Made by a program: the position numbers and the translations under genes
Assembly: GCF_900103195.1 (NCBI RefSeq)
Contig: NZ_FMWU01000002.1
Location: forward strand, 1-64,000
Origin: Methylobacterium sp. UNC378MF
Lineage (GTDB): Bacteria; Pseudomonadota; Alphaproteobacteria; Rhizobiales; Beijerinckiaceae
DNA length: 64,000 bases
Reading direction: 5' to 3'
The notes under the pieces: model-generated
Database searches by the model: none
What the model was told of the DNA's origin: nothing
Seen by the model: the letters and a program-made list of their open reading frames with translations, nothing else
In this document: in pieces, positions 1-9,091 of the stretch
How the letters are laid out: every line of letters begins with the position of its first letter
How positions within the stretch are numbered: the stretch's first letter is position 1

Positions 1-484
1 GGAAATGCCCCTGCGCCGACCCGCTTCTGGGCTGACCCTGAGCGACCTGCGGACCCGCCCACGACGAGGCGGGACGGCTGGAAGGCCACGGCGCTGATAG
101 CGGGTTCCGGAGGTGCGTGCGCCTCGCAGAGACCGCTTGGCAGGCAGGCGCAGGTCCGGGGCGTCGGAAGACACCGCGACGAGAAAGACGGCACCGGCCG
201 GGGAGGATGCCCGGTCGATGCCGCGGGCGCCGCGGGGATCGGATCCCGCGCGTTATTTGGCCGACACAGGGTTCCCGCGGCGTCCCGCGTCCCTCGTGAT
301 CTCCCGGGCCATGCCCCCGGCGCCAAAGGCGCGCGGGGACGATGACGCACAGCTTGAGGACGGGCTGGGGCCAGGGATGCGCTGCGCGGCCGTTCCCTCG
401 CCTAAAAAATCGGTCTACACGGCCGCTCCCCCGAAGACGCTTACCTGCCGCGTATGCAGGACTGAGCCTGGAGACGCTCGAACC
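1..484. other. Non-coding leader region before thrS
   Basis: No gene is supported here. The thrS reading frame stays open upstream to position 113, but the extra 124 residues are Arg/Pro-rich, have no family resemblance and precede the normal TGS start. I see no T-box-like or other riboswitch-like element. The first 100 bases may hold the end of an upstream gene, but no frame gives a recognisable C-terminus. Confidence 0.5.
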
Positions 485-2512
485 ATGCCGATTCTCACCT
501 TCCCCGACGGCAATACCCGAGAGATCGCCGCCGGCACGACCGGCCGCGCCGTGGTCGAGGGCATCGCCAAGTCGCTGGCCAAGCGCACCGTCGCCATGGC
601 GCTCGACGGCACGGTCGCCGACCTCGACGATCCGATCGACCGCGATGCCCGAATCGAGTTCCTGGACCGCACCGACCCGCGCAGCCTGGAGCTGATCCGC
701 CACGACTGCGCGCACGTGCTCGCCGAGGCCGTGCAGGCGCTCTGGCCGGAGACGCAGGTCACGATCGGCCCGGTGATCGAGAACGGCTTCTACTACGACT
801 TCCACCGCGAGACCCCGTTCACGCCCGAGGACTTCCCGAAGATCGAGGCGAAGATGCGCGAGATCATCGCGCGCGACGCGCCCTTCACGAAGGAAGTCTG
901 GACGCGCGACGACGTGCGCGGCCTGTTCGCCGGCAAGGGCGAGGGCTTCAAGGTCGAGCTGGTCGACGCGATCCCGCCGGGCGAGGACCTGAAGATCTAC
1001 CGCCAGGGCGACTGGTTCGACCTCTGCCGCGGCCCGCACATGACCTCGACCGGCAAGGTCGGCACGGCCTTCAAGCTGATGAAGGTCGCCGGCGCCTACT
1101 GGCGGGGTGATTCGAACAACCCGATGCTGACCCGCATCTACGGGACGGCCTGGGCGAACCAGGCCGATCTCGACGACTACCTGCACCGGCTGGAGGAGGC
1201 CGAGCGCCGCGACCACCGCCGGCTCGGCCGCGAGATGGACCTGTTCCACTTCCAGGAGGAAGGGCCGGGCGTCGTCTTCTGGCACGCCAAGGGCTGGACG
1301 ATCTTCCAGGAGCTGATCGCCTACATGCGCCGGCGGCTGCGCGGCGACTACGCCGAGGTCAACGCCCCGCAGATCCTCGACAAGGCGCTCTGGGAGACCT
1401 CCGGCCACTGGGGCTGGTACCGGGAGAACATGTTCGCCGCGCAATCGGCCGGCGAGGAGGCCGAGGACAAGCGCTGGTTCGCCCTCAAGCCGATGAACTG
1501 CCCGGGCCACGTGCAGATCTTCAAGCACGGGCTGAAATCCTACCGCGACCTGCCCCTGCGCATGGCCGAGTTCGGCATCGTCCACCGCTACGAGCCGTCG
1601 GGCGCCATGCACGGGCTGATGCGCGTGCGCGGCTTCACGCAGGACGACGCCCACGTCTTCTGCACCGAAGACCAGCTCGCCGACGAGTGCCTGAAGATCA
1701 ACGACCTGATCCTCTCGACCTACGCGGATTTCGGCTTCGACCAGATCGTCGTGAAGCTCTCGACCCGGCCGGAGAAGCGCGTCGGCTCCGATGCCCTCTG
1801 GGACCACGCCGAGGACGTGATGACCCGGGTCCTGGCCCAGATCGAGGAGCAGTCGGCCGGCCGGATCCGGACCGCCATCAATCCGGGGGAGGGCGCGTTC
1901 TACGGGCCCAAATTCGAGTACGTGCTGCGCGACGCGATCGGCCGCGACTGGCAATGCGGCACCACGCAGGTGGACTTCAACCTGCCCGAGCGGTTCGGCG
2001 CCTTCTACATCGACGCCGACGGCGCAAGGAAGCCGCCCGTGATGGTCCACCGGGCGATCTGCGGCTCGATGGAGCGCTTCACCGGTATCCTGATCGAGCA
2101 TTTCGCCGGGCACTTCCCGCTCTGGCTGGCGCCCGTGCAGGTGGTGGTGGCGACGATCACCGGCGAGGCCGATCCTTACGCCCGGGACGTTATCCGCACC
2201 CTGGAGCGCGCGGGCCTGCGGGTCGAGGCGGATCTGCGCAACGAGAAGATCAACTACAAGGTCCGCGAGCACTCGCTGGCCAAGGTGCCGGTGCTGCTGG
2301 CGCTCGGCCGCCGCGAGGCCGAGGAGCGGACGGTCTCGATCCGGCGGCTCGGCAGCCAGCAGACCCGCACGCTGCCGCTGACCGAGGCCGTGGCGGCCTT
2401 CGTGGAGGAGGCGACCGCCCCGGACCTCCGCCGGGCCCAGGCGGTGGCCGAGTCGGTCCCGACCAGCGACACCGTCCTCGACGGCCATCACGGCCCGCAC
2501 GACGCGCCCTGA
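485..2512 (+). CDS. thrS: Threonine--tRNA ligase
   Basis: Class II aminoacyl-tRNA synthetase that charges tRNA-Thr in the cytoplasm. The 675-residue product shows the family order: an N-terminal TGS domain (residues 1-62, starting MPILTFPDG), the SAD editing domain ([10 protein letters not shown] and following), the class II catalytic core with the zinc-ligand motif MNCPGH (Cys339), and a C-terminal anticodon-binding domain beginning near [11 protein letters not shown]. The ATG at 485 is chosen because it puts the TGS domain at the N-terminus, as in the family; the longer open frame upstream looks non-coding. A tail of about 40 residues after the anticodon domain is longer than usual and low in complexity. 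It is a single gene with no close neighbour on its strand. Confidence 0.97.
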   Translation: MPILTFPDGNTREIAAGTTGRAVVEGIAKSLAKRTVAMALDGTVADLDDPIDRDARIEFLDRTDPRSLELIRHDCAHVLAEAVQALWPETQVTIGPVIENGFYYDFHRETPFTPEDFPKIEAKMREIIARDAPFTKEVWTRDDVRGLFAGKGEGFKVELVDAIPPGEDLKIYRQGDWFDLCRGPHMTSTGKVGTAFKLMKVAGAYWRGDSNNPMLTRIYGTAWANQADLDDYLHRLEEAERRDHRRLGREMDLFHFQEEGPGVVFWHAKGWTIFQELIAYMRRRLRGDYAEVNAPQILDKALWETSGHWGWYRENMFAAQSAGEEAEDKRWFALKPMNCPGHVQIFKHGLKSYRDLPLRMAEFGIVHRYEPSGAMHGLMRVRGFTQDDAHVFCTEDQLADECLKINDLILSTYADFGFDQIVVKLSTRPEKRVGSDALWDHAEDVMTRVLAQIEEQSAGRIRTAINPGEGAFYGPKFEYVLRDAIGRDWQCGTTQVDFNLPERFGAFYIDADGARKPPVMVHRAICGSMERFTGILIEHFAGHFPLWLAPVQVVVATITGEADPYARDVIRTLERAGLRVEADLRNEKINYKVREHSLAKVPVLLALGRREAEERTVSIRRLGSQQTRTLPLTEAVAAFVEEATAPDLRRAQAVAESVPTSDTVLDGHHGPHDAP

Positions 2513-2958
2513 CGGCGTATCCGGGCGCCGTCATCCCGGGGCGGCACAGCAGCGCCCGGGATCCAGACGCGCCGACGTGCCAGGACATCGCGCCGGTGGT
2601 GGTTCCGGTGTCCGGGCTCACCTGCGGCGCCCCGGACCGATGGGGCGAGCCGACGGCTGTGAAGCGTTGATGCCGAGACGGCGGCTCCGCTGGCGCGATC
2701 CCGGAGCCGGGCGGAGCCGGAACCCGAGCAAGTCGGCGGACAGAGGCCGGACGTCGGTCGGGAACAGTCTTGAGGCGCACCCGGTCCACCATCTCAACTT
2801 CAGGATGGCGCCACTCCCACTTCGATCGCTCAACGTGCATTACTTTCGTCAAGGTTGGCGAAAGGAATCCCATTCTATGTGGAGTCGAGACTGATGTCCG
2901 GGTCGGATCGATCCGGCGGCGGCACGATTGCGCCGTGGGGCGCTTCGGGGGACTGGCC
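2513..2958. other. Intergenic region with a REP-like element
   Basis: No gene is supported between thrS and the GGDEF gene. The left part holds a short palindromic repeat (2528-2569). The right part, around 2820-2880, is lower in GC and could carry the promoter of the downstream gene, but no clear -35/-10 pair is seen. Confidence 0.5.
2528..2569. repeat. REP-like palindrome (GTCATCCCGGG family)
   Basis: CCGTCATCCCGGGG is followed about a dozen bases later by GCCCGGGATCCAG, giving an imperfect hairpin. Related copies with the same core are at 44537-44644, 47276-47381 and 62171-62220. All are intergenic. Confidence 0.6.
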
Positions 2959-3969
2959 ATGGCGGCGCAGGCGGGCAGGGCAGCGATGAGGCTGGCGCGG
3001 CGCCATCGTCAGGCGGCCTGCGGCCGGCGCCAGGACGGCCTCGGCCGCGGGCGGAAGCTGGGCCCCGGTCTCGTCCAGGCTCTGGACTCGCTGCCGCACG
3101 GCCTGTGCCTGTTCGATTCCGCCGACCGGCTGCTGTTCGTGAGCGACGGGTTCCGGCGCCTGTTCGGACCACCGGCGAACCGGATCCGGCTCGGCATGCA
3201 TGCCCGGGAGGTCGGCGCGGCGAGCGTCGCGGGGACTCTTCCGGCCGACCGGGAGCGCTGCGGGCTCTGGGCAGCGCGCCGCCGGCTCCGGGTTCGGGGC
3301 ACGGCCGATGCCGTGGTGCAGACGCTTCCGGACGGGCGCCAGATCACGATCACGCTGCACCCACAGGCCGGCGGCGGCTGGACCGCCCTGTGGGAGGACG
3401 TGACCGAGCGCCGCCGGGCGGAATCGCTCCTGCGCTACATGGCCCATCACGACCCGCTGACCGGACTGCCGAATCGCTACCTGTTCGCGGCCCGGCTCGA
3501 CCGGGCGCTGGCGCGCCGCGACGGCGCGGCCTGCGCGCTGCTGTGCATCGACCTCGACGGCTTCAAGCCGGTCAATGACCGGCACGGGCACGCCGCGGGC
3601 GACGCGCTCCTGCGGCAGCTGGCGGAGCGCCTCCGTGAGGGGTTGGGCGCGGAGGACGTCGCCGCGCGGCTCGGGGGCGACGAGTTCACCATCCTCCTGG
3701 GCGACGCCACCCCGGCATCGGCCCTCGGCCTCGCCCGGCGCGTCCAGGCGCGGCTCGCCGAGCCCTACGATCTCGGCACGGGATCGCCGATCCGGGTCGG
3801 CGCCGCGGTCGGCGTGGCCTGCGCTCCCCTGCACGCCACGCGGGCACAGGCCCTGGCGGAGCGGGCCGACGCGGCGATGTACGCGGCCAAGCGGCTCGGC
3901 CATCCGTGCCTGTGGGACGCGGCGCTGGTTCTCGCGCCCACGGATACCGGCCACGGTGCCCCCGCCTGA
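2959..3969 (+). CDS. PAS-GGDEF diguanylate cyclase
   Basis: Predicted to make cyclic-di-GMP from two GTP. The 336-residue protein has a PAS-like sensor segment (from about residue 35, LDSLPHGLCLFD, to DVTERRRAE) and then a GGDEF domain introduced by DPLTGLPNR. The catalytic signature GGDEF is intact at residues 239-243. The allosteric I-site RxxD is not present: the equivalent position reads GAED, so product inhibition through that site is unlikely. There is no EAL domain and no obvious membrane segment. The frame is open from 2770, but the first 60 residues are unlike the family; ATG 2959 is preferred, and ATG 2986 is also possible. Confidence 0.85.
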   Translation: MAAQAGRAAMRLARRHRQAACGRRQDGLGRGRKLGPGLVQALDSLPHGLCLFDSADRLLFVSDGFRRLFGPPANRIRLGMHAREVGAASVAGTLPADRERCGLWAARRRLRVRGTADAVVQTLPDGRQITITLHPQAGGGWTALWEDVTERRRAESLLRYMAHHDPLTGLPNRYLFAARLDRALARRDGAACALLCIDLDGFKPVNDRHGHAAGDALLRQLAERLREGLGAEDVAARLGGDEFTILLGDATPASALGLARRVQARLAEPYDLGTGSPIRVGAAVGVACAPLHATRAQALAERADAAMYAAKRLGHPCLWDAALVLAPTDTGHGAPA

Positions 3970-4073
3970 GGCGACCGCGATCCGGTGTGTCGCGGAACAC
4001 GCCCGCGGCGAGAGCTTGGGCTTATCGAACCCCCACACCGCGAAGACAGTCGCGAACCGAATGGAGATCGACG

Positions 4074-4178
4074 ATGAGCTGGACCAACCGCATCACCCTG
4101 GCTCTCACCCTGATGGGCGGCGCCCTCGCGCTGACCCTGTACGCCCAGGGCCTGTCGCTCCCGGCGCATTTCGTCTGA
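4074..4178 (+). CDS. Small single-pass membrane peptide
   Basis: A 34-residue product (MSWTNRITLALTLMGG...) with one hydrophobic segment (residues 6-26) and a short polar tail. A GGAG-like ribosome site (in tggagatcgacg) sits just before the ATG. It stands alone after the GGDEF gene, on the same strand. The hydrophobic helix and good ribosome site support a real gene; no function can be assigned. Peptides of this size are usually left out of annotations. Confidence 0.5.
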   Translation: MSWTNRITLALTLMGGALALTLYAQGLSLPAHFV

Positions 4179-4215
4179 GAACGCCGGGAGCGGCCCGGCT
4201 CCCGCAAGGCAGCGC

Positions 4216-4641
4216 TCAGCGCGCCTTCTCGTGCTCGCCGAGGCCCACGGCCTTGTAATCGTAGGTCGGGAAGAACTCGGTGCGGTACGCGCCCCAGGCC
4301 GTGTCCTCGAGGACGCGGTTGATCTCACGCAGGCGGGATGCGGGCAGCCGCAGGACGATGATCTGCCCGATTCCCATGACGACGTTCCAGGAGACGACCT
4401 CGATACCGGGCGGCGGGAAGGCCTTGTAGAAGCCCTGCTTGGCGAGTTGCGCGTTCAGCTCCGCCAGCGGACGGGACTGGTCATGGCGCAGGAAGACCGT
4501 CAGCAGCACGGCGTTGTCCGCCGTCGCCGTGGCGGAACCCGCCGGCGGTGGCGGCGCGGTCTGCGCGGTCGCCGGCCCGGCGGCCCCGAGAAGCACGAGC
4601 ACCGCCGCGAGAGAGCCGGTCAGACCTGTTGAACGTCGCAT
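4216..4641 (-). CDS. Exported protein of unknown function
   Basis: 141 residues with a clear Sec signal peptide (hydrophobic core about residues 8-22, cleavage likely after ATAQ). The mature part begins with a short Pro/Ala-rich linker, then a compact domain containing NAVLLTVFLRHDQSRPL and WNVVMGIGQIIVLRLP. The 'LRHDQSRPL' stretch followed by a 'KAFPPPG' loop recalls small periplasmic proteins that I know only as hypothetical. No catalytic motif or cysteine is seen. Not recognised; periplasmic location is inferred from the signal. Confidence 0.75.
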   Translation of the reverse strand: MRRSTGLTGSLAAVLVLLGAAGPATAQTAPPPPAGSATATADNAVLLTVFLRHDQSRPLAELNAQLAKQGFYKAFPPPGIEVVSWNVVMGIGQIIVLRLPASRLREINRVLEDTAWGAYRTEFFPTYDYKAVGLGEHEKAR

Positions 4642-4723
4642 GCGATCTCCTGGAACTGTGCGCCGGCCTCCGTCAACGCGATCGGGCGCAGCGCTTTCCC
4701 CGACCGGTGCGACGGCAGCCCCG

Positions 4724-4957
4724 TCAGCCGCCCTCGATATCGTAGGAGAGGCGCAGGCGCAGGCGGACCGCGCCCTGCTCGTCGCGCACGGCGATCACGT
4801 AATCCTGCCGCTCCATCGGATCGGCCAATCCCTGCGCCAGCCGGGTCAGCATGCGGACCGCCTGTGCCCGCGCCGCGGCGAGATCCGGCAGATCGAAGCC
4901 GTCCCGGTCGCGAACCAAGTTGGCGCCGTCGTGAAGGTCGATGAAATAGCGGGGCAC
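4724..4957 (-). CDS. DUF6894-type small protein
   Basis: 77 residues starting VPRYFIDLHDG, with the pattern 'RYFIDLHDG...V.D.DG.DLPDL.AARAQA' that is typical of DUF6894, a family common in Methylobacterium and often present in many copies. The function is unknown. The GTG at 4957 puts this motif at the N-terminus as in the family; a TTG at 4993 would add 12 residues resembling a partial signal sequence. It lies on the same strand as the exported protein upstream in coordinate order but is separated by 80 bases. Confidence 0.7.
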   Translation of the reverse strand: MPRYFIDLHDGANLVRDRDGFDLPDLAAARAQAVRMLTRLAQGLADPMERQDYVIAVRDEQGAVRLRLRLSYDIEGG

Positions 4958-5097
4958 GGATGCGGGCTCGGCGAGCGCGGGGGCTGACAACAATCAGCCC
5001 CGGTTGTTTCTACGTAGTTTCCTGCGGGCCGCAATCCGGCGGCGCCCGTGTCGCACCCCGGGATGCGCCCGGTTGTCCGCAGGCGTTCCGGACCGGC

Positions 5098-5352
5098 TCA
5101 GCCTCCCAGGAGACTCTCGGCGAAATCGTCCGGGACAGTGCCGAACTGACCGAGGATCGTGACGCCCTCGAGCTCACCCGTCTCGTCGTCGGCGACGACC
5201 TTGAGGGCCGCCGCACCCGGCATGCGGGCGGCCAGCGCCTCCGCCTTCTTGAGGGCACCGAATTCGCTCTGCGCCGGCTCCTGGCGCGCGGGCCGCAGGC
5301 GGTTCCGGTGCATCTCGAACGGCTGCACGAGATAGGTGGTCTTCAGGGTCAT
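5098..5352 (-). CDS. Small conserved hypothetical protein
   Basis: 84 residues starting MTLKTTYLVQPFEMHR. It has no signal peptide or membrane segment. The middle (GALKKAEALAARMPGAAALKVVADDETGE) suggests a small alpha/beta fold with a modified-residue or signalling-type beta hairpin. A strong ribosome site (AGGCGGGA) lies directly before the ATG. I do not recognise a named family. Confidence 0.65.
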   Translation of the reverse strand: MTLKTTYLVQPFEMHRNRLRPARQEPAQSEFGALKKAEALAARMPGAAALKVVADDETGELEGVTILGQFGTVPDDFAESLLGG

Positions 5353-5404
5353 TCCCGCCTCCTCGGCGCGGACAGCGGTCGTGACCGGACCGATGCGTGT
5401 TCCG

Positions 5405-5590
5405 CTACAGGCTGCGGGTGGTCACTCCAAGGGCGAGCAGAACATAGGCGCCGATAAAGAACCACTGCCGGTGCGCCACGACCGTTTTGCCGACCATGGG
5501 GATGCGCGTGTAGAGGCTGGCGACGGCGAGGCCGATCAACACGGCCGACACCAGGAACGTGAGCAGGCGCGGTGCGGAGAGCGTGGGCAT
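5405..5590 (-). CDS. Small membrane protein
   Basis: 61 residues with two hydrophobic segments (LLTFLVSAVLIGLAVASLY and WFFIGAYVLLALGV), joined by a short basic loop (RIPMVGKTVVAHRQ). The ATG at 5590 is chosen over the longer frame to 5647 because the first membrane helix then sits near the N-terminus. Unknown function; one of a group of small membrane proteins at 5.4-5.8 kb. Confidence 0.6.
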   Translation of the reverse strand: MPTLSAPRLLTFLVSAVLIGLAVASLYTRIPMVGKTVVAHRQWFFIGAYVLLALGVTTRSL

Positions 5591-5624
5591 AGCCCATGCT
5601 CGCGCCGGTACGCTTACCGAACCG

Positions 5625-5831
5625 TTACCGATCGAGCCCGGGGACAAGGGGGCGATAGGCCGTCAGCGGGCCCTGGGTTCCCGGAAGCAGCCCGACCTCG
5701 GCCAGCCACAGAGCCATGATCGCCCCTGCCAGCAGCGTCGCGACCGAAGCCAAGCGCCCGGTCCACCGCCGCAGGATGAACATCGCGACCACGACGGCCA
5801 GCAGGGCGATGAGGAGCGCGAGCATCAGCAT
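5625..5831 (-). CDS. Small membrane protein
   Basis: 68 residues with two hydrophobic helices: MLMLALLIALLAVVVAMFIL at the very N-terminus and VATLLAGAIMALWLAEVGLL, with a basic linker (RRWTGRL). It lies upstream of the 61-residue membrane protein on the same strand, 34 bases away, so the two may be co-transcribed. The function is unknown. Confidence 0.6.
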   Translation of the reverse strand: MLMLALLIALLAVVVAMFILRRWTGRLASVATLLAGAIMALWLAEVGLLPGTQGPLTAYRPLVPGLDR

Positions 5832-6148
5832 GGTCGCGCCATGCCACGGCGCAGCCGCCGCGTCACCGCAGAAGACATGGAACGCCCCGCCCGCCGGTGT
5901 CGCTGGGTTTCACAGCCGCTAGATGCACCTTCTGGTCGTTCCGCAGAGCGGAAACTCTACCGCAGTCGATAGGCCGGACGCGGAGGCGTGCGAAAGGTCT
6001 CCGTCACAATTTGCCAGAAGTACCTGCCTGCTCCGCGCGGCGGGCACGCCAATCATGCGCCGGATGCCCCCTGCAAACGCTTTTGTAACTTGCATTCAGC
6101 GCTCAAAAGTAGCAGATCCCAGGCGAGGGGCACACCAGGAATCTTACA
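5832..6148. other. Intergenic region upstream of the mucR-like gene
   Basis: About 317 bases without a supported gene between two divergently oriented genes. The stretch 6060-6148 is lower in GC than its surroundings (for example cttttgtaacttgcattc). MucR/Ros proteins bind AT-rich promoters, including their own, so this is a likely regulatory region; that is inference from the family. Confidence 0.45.
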
Positions 6149-6616
6149 GTGACAGAAGAAACCACAGGGCCCAACTCCAACTTTATCGAGCTCGCCGGCG
6201 ATATCGTTGCCGCCTACGTATCGAACAATCCGGTGCCGGCCTCGGAGCTGCCGGCACTGATCGCGCGGGTGCACGGCGCGATCAGCGGACTCGTCGCTGG
6301 GAGCCTGACGGCGGAGACCGGGGCGGCCCAGCAGGCCGATGTGGAGAAGCCGAGTGCGGCGCAGATCCGCAAGTCGGTCCGGCATGACGGGATCGTCAGC
6401 TTCATCGACGGCAAGACCTACAAGACGCTGAAGCGCCACCTGACGAGCCACGGTCTCGATCCGCGCAGCTACCGCGACCGTTACGGCCTGCCGGACGATT
6501 ATCCGATGGTCGCCCCGAGCTACGCCGAGCAGCGCTCCGCCCTCGCCAAGGCGATCGGTCTGGGCCAGCCCGGCGCCATGGCCGAGCGTGAGCGCAAGGG
6601 CCGCAAGGCCGCCTGA
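6149..6616 (+). CDS. MucR/Ros-family transcriptional regulator
   Basis: 155 residues. The C-terminal half matches the Ros/MucR DNA-binding domain: DGKTYKTLKRHLTSHG, then YRDRYGLPDDYPMVAP and SYAEQRSALAKAIGLGQ. The N-terminal part (FIELAGDIVAAYVSNNPVP) matches the MucR oligomerisation region. In the zinc-finger-like core the usual first Cys ligand is Ser84 and the second position is Asp87, while His97 and His101 are kept. Zinc-independent members of this family are known, so it may still fold and bind DNA. The start is GTG at 6149. MucR proteins are global regulators of surface and envelope genes in rhizobia and relatives; the neighbouring genes here are mostly small envelope proteins. Confidence 0.9.
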   Translation: MTEETTGPNSNFIELAGDIVAAYVSNNPVPASELPALIARVHGAISGLVAGSLTAETGAAQQADVEKPSAAQIRKSVRHDGIVSFIDGKTYKTLKRHLTSHGLDPRSYRDRYGLPDDYPMVAPSYAEQRSALAKAIGLGQPGAMAERERKGRKAA

Positions 6617-6905
6617 GGGCGAAGGTTTCCGGGGGCGCCTATGCGTGCGCCCCCGTAACGACGGGCTGCGCAGCCCGGCGTAGCGCGCGGCCAGCGGCCG
6701 ACGGTGCGCGCCGACCCGATGGTGCAGCCGGATCATTCCATGGCCCCGAGGCACCGGACCGCGCCGAGACCGTTGCATCGCGGTCACACACGTCCAGGAC
6801 ATTGCACGACACGGACAAGCTGCCACACTCTGCACAAAGCTGATGCGCACGCCGGAACCCATCGATGTTACCGAGGGGTTCGGCGAGATGAAGCGAGAGC
6901 AGACG

Positions 6906-7163
6906 ATGACGAGTTCGGTCGTGCCGTTCCCGGCGCATATCGCGCCCGCGGTCGCGGATGAAGACACCGCGTCGATCATCGCCGTGTTGCAGGACCAGCT
7001 GGCGATGGCCCGTGAGGGCCGGCTGCGCTCGGTGGCGGTCGTGTCCGTCTCGGCGGACGGGGAGGCGATCGGCACGCAATGGTCCTGCAACGGCTCCGAT
7101 ATCAGCAATCTGATCGGCAAGCTCACCGTCCTGACCCATGACCTGATGGCTGCCCGCAAGTGA
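6906..7163 (+). CDS. Small hypothetical protein
   Basis: 85 residues from ATG 6906 (MTSSVVPFPAHIAPAV), preceded by a GAGAG ribosome-site-like sequence; ATGs at 6888 and 6843 are alternatives in the same frame. The core EDTASIIAVLQDQLAMAREGRLRSVAVVSVSADGEAIGTQW looks like a small alpha/beta protein with a helix followed by a beta hairpin. No family recognised. Its stop codon lies in the first copy of a 14-base tandem repeat. Confidence 0.6.
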   Translation: MTSSVVPFPAHIAPAVADEDTASIIAVLQDQLAMAREGRLRSVAVVSVSADGEAIGTQWSCNGSDISNLIGKLTVLTHDLMAARK

Positions 7164-7191
7164 CTGCCCGCAAGTGACTGCCAGAAATTGA
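7150..7191 (+). repeat. Tandem 14-mer (three copies) carrying stop codons
   Basis: CTGCCCGCAAGTGA occurs at 7150-7163 and again at 7164-7177, followed by a degenerate copy CTGCCAGAAATTGA at 7178-7191. The first copy encodes the C-terminus and stop of the preceding gene. Because 14 is not a multiple of three, the three TGA codons fall in all three forward frames. Confidence 0.85.
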
Positions 7192-7317
7192 CCGGCCCAC
7201 CCTGACAGCCGTGGCCGCGGGCCTGTCCCCACACGGCAGCCACGATGGGCGGGCACCGCCGGTCCGGTGCGGCGTTCCAGAGGCGGATTCAGCCTCGGAC
7301 CGAAGGAATGCGTCCGG

Positions 7318-7692
7318 ATGAAACGCGCTCTGCTGCTCGCCGCCCTGTTGACTACGGCAGCCCTGCCCGACGCGGCTTCGGCTGCCGAAGACACGAAAGA
7401 CAGCCAGCGCACCGAGACGATCGAGGGCCTCGTGCGGATCGTCGGCGCACAGGCCGGCATCGTCCTGTACTGCCGCAAGCTCTACACCATCGACGATACG
7501 GTCTCGGAAGGCCTGTCCCGCACGGTTCGCCGCGCCCTCGAAGCGTCCCTCGGCCACCATCAAGCCCAGAGCGCCATCGCCGAGGAGGGTCGGCGCGTCG
7601 CGGGGGAGATCGCCGCAATCGGCGCGGAGCAATGGTGCGCCGACCAGCGCGACATCCTGAATACGGATGGCGTCCGCGTCTTCGTCGATTGA
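7318..7692 (+). CDS. Exported protein of unknown function
   Basis: 124 residues with a signal peptide (MKRALLLAALLTTAALPDAASA, cleavage near residue 22). The mature domain is helical and charged and holds two cysteines (in VLYCRKLYTIDD and AEQWCADQRD), which could form a disulfide in the periplasm. ATG 7318 is chosen because the signal peptide then begins at residue 1. Not recognised. Confidence 0.7.
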   Translation: MKRALLLAALLTTAALPDAASAAEDTKDSQRTETIEGLVRIVGAQAGIVLYCRKLYTIDDTVSEGLSRTVRRALEASLGHHQAQSAIAEEGRRVAGEIAAIGAEQWCADQRDILNTDGVRVFVD

Positions 7693-7953
7693 GCGTCTTC
7701 GGGGCCGCCCGGTCGATGCCCCCCTCGACAGGGGCATCCCTGCCGGCGGACTTGCCCCGAGCCCCGCGCCCAGATCAGATGAAATGACGATCCGCTCGCG
7801 TGTTCCGCAATGCAGAACAGATTATCGTCTTGTTCACGGGTTCTTCGTCTGTCATGTTTTGACGACGGATGAACCTGAACAGATCAAGCCGGTCGCACTC
7901 ATTCGTTTACAAGAGCCCTGAAGGGCCGCGAGACCGGCGAAGAAGGAAACGCC

Positions 7954-8136
7954 ATGTCTCGATCGATCGTTCTGGCCCTTGCTCTCGTCGTCTGCGGGGC
8001 TGCCGTCACGCTGTTCGCCTTCCTGCGTGCCCCTCAGTCGAAGGAATTCGCCGGATGGGACGTCGCGTTCATGAGCGGTATCGGGGCTGTCGCCCTGGGC
8101 TTTCTGACCACCCTCGTCGAAGTCGTCACGGAGTAG
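7954..8136 (+). CDS. Small membrane protein
   Basis: 60 residues with an N-terminal helix (IVLALALVVCGAAVTLFAFL) and a second hydrophobic stretch (VAFMSGIGAVALGFLTTLV), separated by a polar loop. A ribosome-site-like AAGGAA lies before the ATG. Unknown function. Confidence 0.6.
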   Translation: MSRSIVLALALVVCGAAVTLFAFLRAPQSKEFAGWDVAFMSGIGAVALGFLTTLVEVVTE

Positions 8137-8376
8137 ATGGCGACCGGTCCGAGGCCCCAACCACCTCCGAAGCGGTCCGGCCGAGGCAGGCTCCGTCTCC
8201 GTGGCCTCGCTGCCTCCGGAGGCGGCGAGGCGCTGGGCATGCGGCCTGGCCGCGCAACCCGCATACAAAGCTCAGAATTCACAGGGACGCAGGCATCCCG
8301 ACAATTCGACGCATTTCGCAAACCCGGCCTGAACGCGGATGGCGGATCCTGTCGGGCAAAGGTCTTCGAGGCGGTG

Positions 8377-8676
8377 ATGTTCGAACGACGCAGCGCTCCA
8401 CGCACACGCCTCAACGAGACCGGCAGCATCTCGGTGGACGAGCATCGAAGCATACCCTGCATCGTCTACGACCGGTCCGCCGGCGGCGTGCGGGTTGCCC
8501 TTCCGGACGCCGAGATCGTGCCGGACAGCTTCATTCTCAGCATCGACGCCAGCAACGAGATCCTCGTCTGCCGGGCCATGTGGCGCAAGGCCGACGAGAT
8601 CGGGGCAGCGACCGACGCCCGCGAAGCCGCACGTCCGGGCAGGTTGAACCTGCGGCGCGAAGTGGAGCCGATCTGA
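8377..8676 (+). CDS. PilZ-domain protein (c-di-GMP receptor candidate)
   Basis: 99 residues forming little more than one PilZ domain. Both binding motifs are visible: an Arg-rich start (ERRSAPRTRL, fitting RxxxR) and DRSAGG (fitting D/NxSxxG). PilZ domains bind cyclic-di-GMP and act on motility, polysaccharide or adhesion targets. ATG 8377 is chosen because the first motif lies at the N-terminus in stand-alone PilZ proteins; the frame continues upstream to 8137 but that part has no recognisable content. The window also encodes two GGDEF-type proteins, at 2959 and 49384, that could supply the ligand. Confidence 0.8.
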   Translation: MFERRSAPRTRLNETGSISVDEHRSIPCIVYDRSAGGVRVALPDAEIVPDSFILSIDASNEILVCRAMWRKADEIGAATDAREAARPGRLNLRREVEPI

Positions 8677-8782
8677 CGGCCGCGTCCGGCAGCGTATCCG
8701 CCGCCCGGCGCCGCAGAGTTGTCACGGCTGTGTTCCGCGTTTCACGCGCAGCAGCATCGCGGGCCGAGCTTGCCGATGCGCG

Positions 8783-9001
8783 TCAATCCCAATCGATGTT
8801 CAGGGAGCGCTCGAAGGCGGCCGCGGACAGTTCCTTGCCCTTCGCGTCGGCGACCGTGATCTCGCGGAAGCCCCGGCGGGCCAGTTCCCAGGTCTTCTCC
8901 ATCGCCTGCTCGTCAGTCCCGCATGCGAACGTCATAACGCGCCCGGACGGATCAATCCCCTTAACGGTGAACACGCCGCTCTCCCTGCTCTCGCCTCCCA
9001 T
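8783..9001 (-). CDS. Small conserved hypothetical protein
   Basis: 72 residues (MGGESRESGVFTVKGIDPSG...) with the pattern FTVKGIDPSGRVMTFACGTDEQAMEKTWELARRGFREITVADAKG broken into a small beta-alpha-beta fold: a short beta hairpin, a helix with the 'A..K..EL...G' pattern and a final strand. Soluble and probably cytoplasmic. An ATG at 9028 would add nine residues. I know similar small proteins only as hypotheticals. Confidence 0.65.
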   Translation of the reverse strand: MGGESRESGVFTVKGIDPSGRVMTFACGTDEQAMEKTWELARRGFREITVADAKGKELSAAAFERSLNIDWD

Positions 9002-9091
9002 ATAGAGCCGCGTCACGCCTCCCGTCATCGTGAGGAGCACCCGGGACCCGTACCCGCGCCGTCGCGTTGGCTGCAGGCAGGGAGAAGCTGC

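Noticed and set aside
113..484. N-terminal extension of thrS in an open frame
   Set aside because: The extra residues are Arg/Pro-rich and precede the normal TGS start. Long open frames are expected by chance at this GC content.
1..484. T-box leader for thrS
   Set aside because: No antiterminator or specifier-loop motif is visible; T-boxes are mainly a Gram-positive device.
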